A DNA stretch of 64,000 nt. Origin: Pantoea rwandensis (lineage in GTDB: Bacteria; Pseudomonadota; Gammaproteobacteria; Enterobacterales; Enterobacteriaceae). The notes below the pieces were generated by a model. The model saw nothing but the letters and a program-made list of their open reading frames with translations. It was not told where the DNA came from and ran no database searches. A program made the position numbers and the translations under genes. Of the stretch, positions 8,228-17,086 are shown one piece after another (the first letter of the stretch is position 1; each line of letters opens with the position of its first letter). Where the stretch lies: assembly GCF_002095475.1 (NCBI RefSeq), contig NZ_MLFR01000027.1, positions 1 to 64,000 of the forward strand, written 5' to 3'.

Positions 8228-9363
8228 GCAGCCCGCGGGCGCAGGAACAATGCCGGAAGCGCCACCAGCGCCATCACCCAGAAAAGATGTCCCTGCAAGT
8301 GAGTGAACAGCACACCGGAGATCATTGTCATTACCGCAATCCCGCCGCCCATCGCCAATGCCGAATAGAGCGACTGCAAACGAATCACTTCTGCTCCCTG
8401 ACGAGATGCGATAAAGCGCATGGCCGCCAGGTGGCACACGGTAAAGCTGCCACAGTGCAGAATCTGTGCGGCAATCAATAAGGGTAAGGCCGTACTGGAA
8501 CCCAACATCACCCAGCGCACCAAGGCACAGACGCAGGAGAGCAGCAACAAATCACGTGCACTCCAGCGACGGAACAAACGATTACTGAGGGCAAAGATAA
8601 CAATTTCTGCCACCACCCCCAACGACCATAGATAACCAATCACCGAAGCGGAATAGCCCGCCTCCTGCCACCAAATCGCACTGAAGCTGTAATAGGCTGC
8701 GTGAGCACCTTGCATCAAGGTTACACACAGCATGAAACGCCACACGGCATTTTCACGTAGCAAATCGAGCCAGGCCGCCCACCCACCTTCACTGGCCCCC
8801 TGCCGTGCATCTCCCTGAGGCTGCGTTTTTGGCGTCAGCATCATGCCGCTTAGCATGATCAACACGCCGACACTCAATAACGTCAGAATCGCCTGCGAAG
8901 ACCATGCGCTGACCAGCATCCCCGTCAGCGCAGAGCTGATGACAAAGGCCAGCGATCCCCATAACCGCACCGGACCATAGGCCAGTCCAATTTGCTGTGT
9001 CCAGGTTGCGGCTAGCGCATCGCTTAACGGGACCAGTGGCGAGAAGAACAGATTAAAGCCCACCATCACCAACAAGAGCCATAACCACTGACCGCCAAAC
9101 CAGAAGCCTATGGCAAAGAAACACGTCATCAACGCCAGCAGACGCAGTGCCAGAATCAACTGTGAGGGATTTTTTACCTGTGAGGCAATCAGCAAGCTGC
9201 CAACGAATCGTGCCACCATACCGCATCCGAGCAGCAGGCCGATTTTTTCCGCATCTAAGCCAATACCTTTCAGCCAAACGCTCCAAAAAGGTAAATAGAT
9301 GCCGTAACAGAAGAAATAGGTGAAGTAGCTAAGTCCCAGCCATCTGGCCGATCCGATGGTCAT
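8224..9363 (-). CDS. hcaT: MFS transporter HcaT (3-phenylpropionate type)
   Basis: 379-residue, twelve-helix major facilitator protein, the same length as E. coli HcaT. The start MTIGSARWLGLSYFTYFF is chosen by homology; an upstream in-frame ATG would add 13 residues. E. coli HcaT is the probable 3-phenylpropionate importer next to the hca catabolic operon. No hca catabolic gene is present here, as glyA follows directly, so the substrate may differ or the gene may be a remnant of the hca region. Confidence 0.88.
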   Translation of the reverse strand: MTIGSARWLGLSYFTYFFCYGIYLPFWSVWLKGIGLDAEKIGLLLGCGMVARFVGSLLIASQVKNPSQLILALRLLALMTCFFAIGFWFGGQWLWLLLVMVGFNLFFSPLVPLSDALAATWTQQIGLAYGPVRLWGSLAFVISSALTGMLVSAWSSQAILTLLSVGVLIMLSGMMLTPKTQPQGDARQGASEGGWAAWLDLLRENAVWRFMLCVTLMQGAHAAYYSFSAIWWQEAGYSASVIGYLWSLGVVAEIVIFALSNRLFRRWSARDLLLLSCVCALVRWVMLGSSTALPLLIAAQILHCGSFTVCHLAAMRFIASRQGAEVIRLQSLYSALAMGGGIAVMTMISGVLFTHLQGHLFWVMALVALPALFLRPRAA

Positions 9364-9402
9364 GTTGCCTCCCGCAGGCATGTCGCTGCGCCCGCAGCCC
9401 AT

Positions 9403-9641
9403 TGGGCCGCTACTTTGTCAGAGGCTTGAGCAAAAGTGAAATGAAAGGTCGGGGAATATCTTTTGTTATGCGACAAGCTTCGCATTGGAAGAGGTTAAAA
9501 GACGCCGCAATAACAAGATGCGCCTAGTCACAATGTGTACGTTTAACTTGCTGGTTATGCACACATTCCTGTGTACGAGTAAACTGTGTTGACGCTATTT
9601 AGGATCGGTCACACGCATAAATTAGGATCGGTCACGCGCAT
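9403..9641. repeat. hcaT-glyA intergenic region with 23-bp direct repeat
   Basis: No gene is seen. A 23-bp unit with core TTAGGATCGGTCAC is tandemly duplicated at 9599-9621 and 9622-9644 with one mismatch. The second copy runs into the glyA terminator A-run. A small hairpin (ACACA/TGTGT) lies at 9561-9574. Confidence 0.6.
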
Positions 9642-9672
9642 AAAAAAGGATGGCCATCGCCATCCTTTTTTT
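9642..9672 (-). terminator. glyA terminator
   Basis: GGATGGC/GCCATCC stem flanked by A- and T-runs, 23 bp past the glyA stop. It is symmetrical and may act both ways. Confidence 0.88.
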
Positions 9673-9694
9673 GTCACATCAGAGTGATGCCAAA

Positions 9695-10948
9695 TCAGGC
9701 ATAAACTGGCAGACGCGCACAGATATCGAGGACTTTTTGCTTGGTGCGTTCAATGGTTGCTTCGTCGTTGATGTTATCCAACACGTCAGCAATCCAGCCA
9801 GCCAGTTCGCGGACTTCTGCTTCTTTGAAGCCACGACGGGTCACTGCTGGGGTACCAATACGCACACCAGAGGTCACGAATGGGCTCTTAGGATCGTTCG
9901 GTACGCTGTTTTTGTTCACGGTGATATTGGCACGACCCAGTGCGGCATCGGCTTCTTTACCGGTCAGGTTTTTGCTCACCAGATCGATCAGGAACAGATG
10001 GTTATAGGTTCCGCCTGAAACGATGTTGTAGCCACGCTCCAACAGTACTTCAACCATCGCTTTTGCGTTTTTAGCCACTTGCTGCTGGTAAGCTTTGAAC
10101 TCTGGCTCCATCGCTTCTTTGAAAGCGACGGCTTTGCCGGCGATCACGTGCATCAAAGGACCACCCTGACCACCCGGGAACACCGCAGAGTTCAGTTTTT
10201 TGTACAGATCTTCGTCGCCGTTTTTCGCCAGAATCAAGCCGCCACGTGGACCCGCCAGGGTTTTGTGGGTGGTTGATGTCACGATGTGCGCATGAGGAAC
10301 TGGGTTTGGATAAACATCCGCAGCGATCAGACCCGCAACGTGTGCCATATCAACGAACAGGTACGCGCCAACGCTGTCAGCGATCTCACGCATTTTTGCC
10401 CAGTCACACACGCCTGAATACGCAGAGAAACCGCCTACGATCATTTTTGGCTTATGGGTTTTCGCCAGCTCAGCCAGTTCGTCGTAGTTAATTTTGCCTG
10501 TTTCATCGATGCCGTAAGGGATAACGTTGTACAGTTTGCCTGACAGGTTAACCGGAGAACCGTGGGTCAGGTGACCACCGTGCGCCAGGTTCATACCCAG
10601 AATGGTGTCACCCGGCTGCAGCAGCGCAGTATAAACCGCGAAGTTAGCCTGAGAACCAGAGTGCGGCTGCACGTTAGCAAAGTCTGCGCCGAACAACGCT
10701 TTAGCGCGGTCGATAGCCAACTGCTCAACGATATCAACATATTCACATCCGCCGTAGTAGCGTTTGCCCGGATACCCTTCCGCGTATTTGTTGGTGAGCT
10801 GTGAACCTTGCGCCTGCATAACGCGTGGGCTGGTGTAGTTTTCAGAAGCAATCAGTTCGATGTGCTCTTCCTGACGCACCTTCTCTTGCTCCATAGCCTG
10901 CCACAACTCGGCATCATAATCGGCAATGTTCATATCACGCTTTAACAT
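9695..10948 (-). CDS. glyA: Serine hydroxymethyltransferase
   Basis: PLP enzyme that converts serine and tetrahydrofolate to glycine and 5,10-methylene-THF, the main one-carbon source for purines, thymidylate and methionine. It has 417 residues, identical in length to E. coli GlyA, starting [19 protein letters not shown]. The PLP lysine is in [14 protein letters not shown] (about K229). A PurR box lies in the control region shared with hmp, as expected for a one-carbon gene. Confidence 0.98.
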   Translation of the reverse strand: MLKRDMNIADYDAELWQAMEQEKVRQEEHIELIASENYTSPRVMQAQGSQLTNKYAEGYPGKRYYGGCEYVDIVEQLAIDRAKALFGADFANVQPHSGSQANFAVYTALLQPGDTILGMNLAHGGHLTHGSPVNLSGKLYNVIPYGIDETGKINYDELAELAKTHKPKMIVGGFSAYSGVCDWAKMREIADSVGAYLFVDMAHVAGLIAADVYPNPVPHAHIVTSTTHKTLAGPRGGLILAKNGDEDLYKKLNSAVFPGGQGGPLMHVIAGKAVAFKEAMEPEFKAYQQQVAKNAKAMVEVLLERGYNIVSGGTYNHLFLIDLVSKNLTGKEADAALGRANITVNKNSVPNDPKSPFVTSGVRIGTPAVTRRGFKEAEVRELAGWIADVLDNINDEATIERTKQKVLDICARLPVYA

Positions 10949-11064
10949 CCGGCATCTCCTGACTAGCTAACTTTTTTAACGGCAGTTTAGGCCCCGGCTA
11001 GGGGGCGAAGGCCAACAGTGTAAACGGTTTTGTCAGGTGACGGTAGCGTCAATCCGCTCTTTTT

Positions 11065-11080
11065 ACGCAAACGATTGGCA
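11065..11080. promoter_or_regulatory. PurR operator upstream of glyA
   Basis: ACGCAAACGATTGGCA fits the PurR consensus (ANGCAANCGNTTNCNT) with one clear mismatch. It lies 117 bp before the glyA ATG, as in E. coli where PurR represses glyA. The nearby perfect palindrome CCTTCA/TGAAGG (11133-11147) is a separate inverted repeat of unknown role. Confidence 0.7.
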
Positions 11081-11240
11081 TGGCGCTGGAACGGGTTTTT
11101 TACGCTTTTTTGCAAGCTTGTAAAACAGGATATTCCTTCAATCTGAAGGAGAAAACTTTTCAGGTTTGTGGGCCAGATTCCAGCTTTATCGCTTTACCCG
11201 CAAACAAAACGGGGGATTTACAGGCAAGGTGAACGATCAT

Positions 11241-11263
11241 AAGATGCATTTAAAATACATGTT
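11241..11263. promoter_or_regulatory. NsrR operator of hmp
   Basis: AAGATGCATTTAAAATACAT followed by GTT is nearly the same as the E. coli hmp NsrR site, an 11-1-11 dyad. It lies 25 bp before the hmp ATG and predicts NO-responsive derepression. Confidence 0.88.
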
Positions 11264-11287
11264 TAAAATCACTGTGAGGAATTCACC

Positions 11288-12472
11288 ATGCTCGATGCGC
11301 AAACAATCGCTACCGTAAAATCTTCATTGCCTGCCATTGCTCAGGTTGGGCCTGAACTTACTGGCCACTTTTATCAGCGTTTATTGACTCAGCATCCTGA
11401 GCTTAAAGACGTGTTTAACATGAACAATCAGCGTAGTGGCAATCAGCGTGAAGCCCTGTTTAATGCCATTGTGGCCTACGGCAGTAACCTGGAAAATCTG
11501 GCGGTGTTGCTGCCTGCGGTAGAGAAAATTGCGCAGAAGCACACCAGTCTGAATATTCAACCCGCACAGTATGCGGTCGTGGGGGAAACGCTGCTGGCGA
11601 CCATCAAAGAGCTGCTTAACCCCGGTGATGAGGTCCTTGAAGCTTGGGGTAAAGCCTACGGGGTGCTGGCTAATGTGTTTATTCAACGTGAAGAGGCGAT
11701 TTATCAAGCCTCTGAAGAGAAAGCGGGTGGCTGGCGTGGGCCGCGTGATTTCCGTATCCGCGCCATCCACGCGGAAAGCGCGGTGATCAAAAGCTTCGAA
11801 CTGGTACCCAACGACGGTCAACCGGTGGCCGATTTCTTACCAGGGCAATATCTGGCCGTCAGCCTGCGTCCAGCAGGAAACGAAAATATCCAACATCGCC
11901 AATATTCCCTGACGCATTTGCCGAATGGTCAGTCCTACCGCATTGCGGTGAAGCGCGAAGAACACGGCAGCGTCTCTGGCTGGCTGCACGCCAACGCGAA
12001 AGTGGGTGATATCATCCAGTGTGCGGCACCTGCCGGTGATTTCTATCTACAAACCGAACCCGCTACCCCCGTCACCCTGATTTCCGCTGGTGTCGGTCAA
12101 ACACCTATGTTGGCGATGCTAGCCAACCTTGCCGAACAGCAACATGCTGGCGCAGTTAATTGGCTGCATGCCGCTGAAAATGGTTCGCAGCATGCTTTTG
12201 CTAACGAGGTGAAGGATTTGGGTTCACGCCTGTCGCATTTCAGCAGCCACATTTGGTATCGCCAGCCGGAAAGCACGGATAATGACCGTTACGATGCGCA
12301 GGGGTTGATGGACCTGGCTCGAGTCTCGAGCGAATTAAATCAGCCCGAACGTCAATTCTGGCTATGTGGTCCACTCGCATTTATGCAGTTTATCGCGCGC
12401 CAGTTGATTGATGCGGGTATCACTGCCGATCGCATTCACTATGAGGTGTTTGGTCCACATAAAGTGCTGTAA
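11288..12472 (+). CDS. hmp: Flavohemoglobin, nitric oxide dioxygenase
   Basis: Converts NO to nitrate with O2 and NAD(P)H. 394 residues (E. coli 396): an N-terminal globin domain of about 1-140 with proximal His in the QKHTSLNI segment (about H85), then an FAD-binding domain (about 150-260, HRQYSL motif) and an NAD-binding domain ending in HYEVFGPHK. It is divergent from glyA, as in E. coli. The NsrR box directly upstream gives a clear regulatory prediction. Confidence 0.97.
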   Translation: MLDAQTIATVKSSLPAIAQVGPELTGHFYQRLLTQHPELKDVFNMNNQRSGNQREALFNAIVAYGSNLENLAVLLPAVEKIAQKHTSLNIQPAQYAVVGETLLATIKELLNPGDEVLEAWGKAYGVLANVFIQREEAIYQASEEKAGGWRGPRDFRIRAIHAESAVIKSFELVPNDGQPVADFLPGQYLAVSLRPAGNENIQHRQYSLTHLPNGQSYRIAVKREEHGSVSGWLHANAKVGDIIQCAAPAGDFYLQTEPATPVTLISAGVGQTPMLAMLANLAEQQHAGAVNWLHAAENGSQHAFANEVKDLGSRLSHFSSHIWYRQPESTDNDRYDAQGLMDLARVSSELNQPERQFWLCGPLAFMQFIARQLIDAGITADRIHYEVFGPHKVL

Positions 12473-12474
12473 AC

Positions 12475-12501
12475 AAAAAAGCCTGCGCAGTGCAGGCTTT
12501 T
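12475..12501. terminator. Terminator between hmp and glnB
   Basis: A-run, GCCTGC/GCAGGC stem and T-run between two convergent genes; probably serves both. Confidence 0.85.
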
Positions 12502-12519
12502 AGCGGGTGATGGAGGGGC

Positions 12520-13025
<506 letters not shown>

Positions 13026-13056
13026 GTCAGTTGATGAATAAATATGCCGCAGCAAA

Positions 13057-14388
13057 CTACTCTTTAAATTCGCTGGCGTCTAGCTCATGGCGTGACAGCA
13101 GCTTATAGAATTCAGTACGGTTACGTCCAGCCAGACGCGCGGCGTTCGTAACATTTCCTTTGGTCATCTGCAGTAACTTACGCAAATAATTCAGTTCAAA
13201 CTGATTACGTGCCTCCACGAACGTCGGCAATGCGGTATTTTCTCCCGCCAGCGCTTGTTCAACCAGCGCTTCGCTGATGACCGGAGAAGTACTGAGCGCG
13301 ACACATTGCTCAATCACATTGACCAGTTGGCGCACATTGCCCGGCCAGCTTGCCCCCACTAAACGTTTCATGGCATCCACTGAGAAGCTGCGAACAAAAG
13401 GTTTATGCCGCTCAGCAGACTGCCGTAACAGATGATTCGCCAACAACGGAATATCTTCAGCGCGCTCGTGTAAGGCGGGGATCTTCAGAGTTACCACGTT
13501 AAGTCGGTAGTAGAGATCTTCGCGAAAACTCTTCTTCTCCATCGCTTTTGGCAGATCACGATGGGTGGCCGAGATGATACGCACGTTGATATCAACGTCA
13601 CGGTTGCTGCCCAGCGGACGAACTTTACGCTCCTGCAAGACACGCAATAGCTTTACCTGCAACGCCTGCGGCATATCGCCAATCTCATCGAGGAACAGTG
13701 TGCCTCCCTCTGCCGCCTGGAACAGCCCTTCACGTGCACTGACCGCTCCAGTGAAAGCCCCTTTGGCATGGCCAAACAGCTCCGATTCCAACAACTGCTC
13801 GGGCAATGCACCACAGTTGATAGCGATAAACGCTTTCTTTGCGCGCGGGCTGGCGGCATGAATCGCTTGGGCCAGCACTTCTTTGCCTGTACCGCTTTGG
13901 CCGTTGATCAGCACGCTGACATCGGATTGTGCCACCATGTGGGCTTGCTCAAGCAAGCGCAACATCAGTGGATTGCGCGTCACAACCGCCTCGCGCCAGG
14001 CATCATCGCTAATAGGGGCTCGCTGGGCCAAAGCTTCATCTATCGCTTTATATAGCGCGTCACGATCCACCGGTTTCGTCAGGAAGCTGAACACGCCCTG
14101 CTGCGTTGCCGATACGGCTTCAGGAATGGAGCCATGTGCAGTCAGGATGATCACCGGCAAACCAGCATGGCGTTTCTGAATTTCACCAAACAACGCCAGA
14201 CCATCCATTTCATCCATGCGTAGATCGCTGATGACTAAATCCGCTTTCTCTTTTTGCAAATGGCGCAGCGCTTCTGGACCACTTTCGGCGGTCGCCACCT
14301 GGTAACCCTCACTGCTCAGGCGCATACCGAGCAGCTTAAGCAAACTTGGGTCGTCATCGACCAACAGTAAACGTGCGGATTGTTTCAT
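13057..14388 (-). CDS. glrR: Response regulator GlrR, sigma-54 activator
   Basis: 443 residues: receiver domain (1-120, phosphorylation site D55 in VISDLRM), AAA+ sigma-54 interaction domain (about 135-370, Walker A GQSGTGKE, sigma-contact loop GAFTGA, Walker B LFLDEIGD) and a Fis-type HTH at the C terminus. It activates sigma-54 transcription of glmY by binding TGTC-N10-GACA sites, two perfect copies of which lie upstream of the glmY promoter here. Last gene of the glrK-qseG-glrR operon. Confidence 0.97.
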   Translation of the reverse strand: MKQSARLLLVDDDPSLLKLLGMRLSSEGYQVATAESGPEALRHLQKEKADLVISDLRMDEMDGLALFGEIQKRHAGLPVIILTAHGSIPEAVSATQQGVFSFLTKPVDRDALYKAIDEALAQRAPISDDAWREAVVTRNPLMLRLLEQAHMVAQSDVSVLINGQSGTGKEVLAQAIHAASPRAKKAFIAINCGALPEQLLESELFGHAKGAFTGAVSAREGLFQAAEGGTLFLDEIGDMPQALQVKLLRVLQERKVRPLGSNRDVDINVRIISATHRDLPKAMEKKSFREDLYYRLNVVTLKIPALHERAEDIPLLANHLLRQSAERHKPFVRSFSVDAMKRLVGASWPGNVRQLVNVIEQCVALSTSPVISEALVEQALAGENTALPTFVEARNQFELNYLRKLLQMTKGNVTNAARLAGRNRTEFYKLLSRHELDASEFKE

Positions 14389-14390
14389 GG

Positions 14391-15062
14391 TTACTGATCC
14401 TCGCTTTGTGCATCGCTGGCACCGTGCGATGCGTCACTGCTATCAGGGGCTTTTCGCGATGACAGCTGACGTTCAATGTCCGTTAGACGCTCAAGTTTAC
14501 GCTGGGTGTCCTCCAACGACTGACGCAGTTTAGTCTGCTGCTGTCGCAAGCTATCGAGTTCAGCATCATTGCTCTGCTGCAACGCGGCATAGCGGCTACG
14601 TTCACCACTCAGCTCTAATTGCGCCGCCTGGTTGCTGCGCCATAGCTGTAATAGCGGGCGAACTGCAGTGGGATACGCTGCGCTAAAACCGTCCAACGTA
14701 TCCAGATATTGGCGGCGCTCAATTGGCGTCACGTTGCCGTTTGCCAGCAAGATGCCTTGTTTGTAGGCCCTCGCCCACCCTTGCGCTGGCCAGCGACGTG
14801 CTTCAGCCCGCGCTTCAGCGGGTGCCAGGCGCTCTGCGCAGTCGATAGCGCGCTGCCAGTACAGTGGATTGCTCATGGCTGCTGGGGTTTCAATCTTCCA
14901 GACATTTTGACAATCGGTTGCGAGATAATCAGGCAGGCGCACCTCCGGCTCAGCCAGGTTGCTGCCATCATGTAATGTGATGCTCGATGAAGGGGTTTGG
15001 CAGGCACTGAGGCCTAACGCCATCAGCGCGCAACCGAAAATTTTCACTAAAGCGTGTTTCAT
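14391..15062 (-). CDS. qseG: Outer-membrane lipoprotein QseG
   Basis: 223-residue lipoprotein with lipobox LSAC (Cys21) after a short signal peptide. Its C-terminal half is rich in Gln, Arg and Leu heptads (about 135-200) and probably forms a coiled coil. In E. coli QseG interacts with the kinase GlrK (QseE) and tunes its activity. It lies between glrK and glrR with 2-3 bp gaps, so it is translated in the same operon. Confidence 0.93.
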   Translation of the reverse strand: MKHALVKIFGCALMALGLSACQTPSSSITLHDGSNLAEPEVRLPDYLATDCQNVWKIETPAAMSNPLYWQRAIDCAERLAPAEARAEARRWPAQGWARAYKQGILLANGNVTPIERRQYLDTLDGFSAAYPTAVRPLLQLWRSNQAAQLELSGERSRYAALQQSNDAELDSLRQQQTKLRQSLEDTQRKLERLTDIERQLSSRKAPDSSDASHGASDAQSEDQ

Positions 15063-15065
15063 TAA

Positions 15066-16493
15066 TCAGGCATTCCCGGCGCTGGTAGTCAAAATGATAC
15101 GAAAACAGACATCAGCATCCTTGCGCGTCACCAATTGCAAATCGCCTTGCATCCTGCGCAAGCAATCTTTGGCGATACTTAAACCCAGCCCGCTCCCCTT
15201 AACAGGTCCTTTGCGTTGCTGGCTACCCTGATAAAAGGGTTCAAAGATCATCGCCTGTTCTTCAACCGGAATCGGTGTGCCCGTATTAGCCACCTCTATC
15301 CACACCTGGTTGCCTTTCTGCTGGCTCTGCAGCCAGATGTTACCGGATTCGCTACCGTAGTTCACGGCGTTCGAGTATAGGTTATCAATAACTCTTTGCA
15401 GCAGCGTGGCCTCCGCCAGGCAATGTGCCACCTGCAGATCAACATGCGTTGTCATTTGTCGCGCGCTAGCGGGTAGAGAATGAATTTTAACGACAGAATG
15501 AATGATGTCAGGCAGCGCCACGGCTTCCAACGCCATGGGACCATCCGCCAACTTTCGATTGTAATCAAGTAGTTGCTCAATAAGACGCTGTAAATGGCGG
15601 CTGCTGGTATCGAGGATCGCGACCACTTCTTGCTGTTCGGCATTGAGCGGTCCAGCCACTTGGTCGGCTAACAATTCCGTGCCTTCACGCAAGCTGGCAA
15701 GCGGGGTTTTCAGTTCGTGCGAGAGATGGCGCAAAAATTCGTGTCGTTGTGCTTCCAGCCAGCTCAGACGCTCACTCAGCCAGACGATGCGCTGCCCAAG
15801 TGAACGGATTTCTCGCGGGCCGCGAAAGCTGACGCTATCGCCCAGTGCCTTGCCCTGCCCCAAGCGATTAATCATGCGCTCAACCCGTTTGACGGGGCCG
15901 ATAATCATGCCAGTAAACAACAGCACCAACACCAGGCTAATCAGGAAGAGAATCAGCGCCTGCCAGCCAAAGAACTGTCCACGATCGGCGATCTCACGCT
16001 GTAGCTGTAACCCCCGTGAGAACACCACTTCTCGTGTGGCCTGCACCATTAGCGTGTTGGCATCAGAAAAGTGCTCCAATGCTGTTGCCGCGCTGGCGAC
16101 CGGATTGCCATTGTCGCATTGCACACTAGCCAACTGCGGCAGGGCATTCTGTAGCACTTTAAATGAGGGGAGATCGGGCAAGCTGGCGGCATGGCTGGTG
16201 AGCATCTGGCCGTAACGGGTCCACTGTGTCTGGTACAGCTTCAGCAACGAGGCATCGCCTAACACACAGTACTGGCGATAGCTACGTTCTAGCTCCAGCG
16301 CGGTACGCGCCATGGCTTCGCTACGGCGTACATCAGTAAAGGTATTACGATTGGTATCCGCCGCCTGGTCGCTCAGTGCTGAAAGGCTTTCCCAAGCCTG
16401 CCACGCCAATACCAGCAACGGTAACAGTACCAGCAGAAATGCCAGCAGTACCAACTGCCGCAATGACCGGGGAAACAGACGCCATTTCTTCAC
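15066..16493 (-). CDS. glrK: Sensor histidine kinase GlrK
   Basis: Inner-membrane sensor kinase for envelope or cell-wall signals, partner of GlrR. The start is placed at a GTG (16493) because the protein then begins VKKWRLFPRSLRQLV as in E. coli and a GAAGGA ribosome site lies upstream; the longer ATG frame adds 11 unconserved residues. About 475 residues: TM1 near 12-32, periplasmic domain, TM2 near 170-190, HAMP, HisKA with HELKTPLASLREG, and HATPase with a GSGLGLSIAKD box. Confidence 0.95.
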   Translation of the reverse strand: MKKWRLFPRSLRQLVLLAFLLVLLPLLVLAWQAWESLSALSDQAADTNRNTFTDVRRSEAMARTALELERSYRQYCVLGDASLLKLYQTQWTRYGQMLTSHAASLPDLPSFKVLQNALPQLASVQCDNGNPVASAATALEHFSDANTLMVQATREVVFSRGLQLQREIADRGQFFGWQALILFLISLVLVLLFTGMIIGPVKRVERMINRLGQGKALGDSVSFRGPREIRSLGQRIVWLSERLSWLEAQRHEFLRHLSHELKTPLASLREGTELLADQVAGPLNAEQQEVVAILDTSSRHLQRLIEQLLDYNRKLADGPMALEAVALPDIIHSVVKIHSLPASARQMTTHVDLQVAHCLAEATLLQRVIDNLYSNAVNYGSESGNIWLQSQQKGNQVWIEVANTGTPIPVEEQAMIFEPFYQGSQQRKGPVKGSGLGLSIAKDCLRRMQGDLQLVTRKDADVCFRIILTTSAGNA

Positions 16494-16562
16494 AACTGCG
16501 CTTCCTTCAAGGTGAACTGCAGGCATGCTAACGAAGTATCTGTAGGTAAGAAAGTGGGGAGA

Positions 16563-16592
16563 TGAAAAACGGCAGGCCTTTTGGCCTGCCGT
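16563..16592 (-). terminator. glmY terminator
   Basis: A perfect 10-bp stem (ACGGCAGGCC/GGCCTGCCGT) with a 4-nt loop, followed on the minus strand by a T-run. Confidence 0.88.
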
Positions 16593-16779
16593 GAGAGCGA
16601 CGCCGCAGCATCGCTGTAAGAATAGGTGGAGCCTAACTCAACGTTGCGTCCGATGCTTGATAACGTTGCAAAGCAAGCGATTATCGGTTGGGTGGACGGC
16701 AGGCTCCGTTTGGTGCGTCATTCAGATTTTATGAGCTCAACCGCATTGCGGGGCAATCATAGACAGGAGAATGAGCAAC
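16566..16779 (-). ncRNA. glmY: GlmY small RNA
   Basis: The gene lies just upstream of glrK in the same orientation, exactly where E. coli encodes GlmY, which protects GlmZ from RapZ-mediated decay and so raises GlmS synthesis. The 5' part shares short blocks with E. coli GlmY (GCTCATTC, then GCCCC and a loop). It ends at a strong terminator. The 5' end is inferred as about 12 nt past the sigma-54 -12 element. At about 210 nt it is somewhat longer than the 184 nt in E. coli. Confidence 0.82.
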
Positions 16780-16790
16780 GCAGTAAGTAT

Positions 16791-16806
16791 AGCAACTATC
16801 GTGCCA
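16791..16806 (-). promoter_or_regulatory. Sigma-54 promoter of glmY
   Basis: Read on the minus strand TGGCACGATAGTTGCT is a perfect match to the -24/-12 consensus (TGGCAC-N5-TTGCW). Confidence 0.9.
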
Positions 16807-16891
16807 CAAATGAAATAGCTTGGATAATCAGAGTAATGCGGGCGCAAAAAGGCGTTTTTGAGAGAAAGCGGACCGGCTGGTCTGAAAAAGG

Positions 16892-17006
16892 TGTCGCTAA
16901 TCGGCAACGTTTTAAAAACTGAAAAAAACTCACCCTTTAAAATCATAAAGTTAAATGTCACCAATCAGCGACAGTCAATAGTGGGTAATGTCGCCTATTT
17001 TCGACA
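16892..17006. promoter_or_regulatory. GlrR activator sites upstream of glmY
   Basis: Two perfect TGTC-N10-GACA sites lie at 16956-16973 and 16989-17006. A half-matching third (TGTC-N10-AACG) is at 16892-16909. They lie about 100-230 bp upstream of the glmY start, as expected for an enhancer-binding protein, and closely parallel the three-site arrangement of E. coli. Confidence 0.85.
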
Positions 17007-17042
17007 CTCGCAAAAACTCGCCTTATAAAATTATTTTCCGCA

Positions 17043-17071
17043 AAAAAAAGTCGCCCGAAGGCGACTTTTTA
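17043..17071 (-). terminator. purL terminator
   Basis: AAGTCGCC/GGCGACTT stem with a CGAA loop, flanked by A- and T-runs, directly after purL. Confidence 0.88.
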
Positions 17072-17086
17072 TGCTGATGGCAAGAC

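Noticed and set aside
11133-11147. MetR site in the glyA-hmp region
   Set aside because: The palindrome is TTCA-N3-TGAA, the inverse of the MetR TGAA-N5-TTCA pattern.
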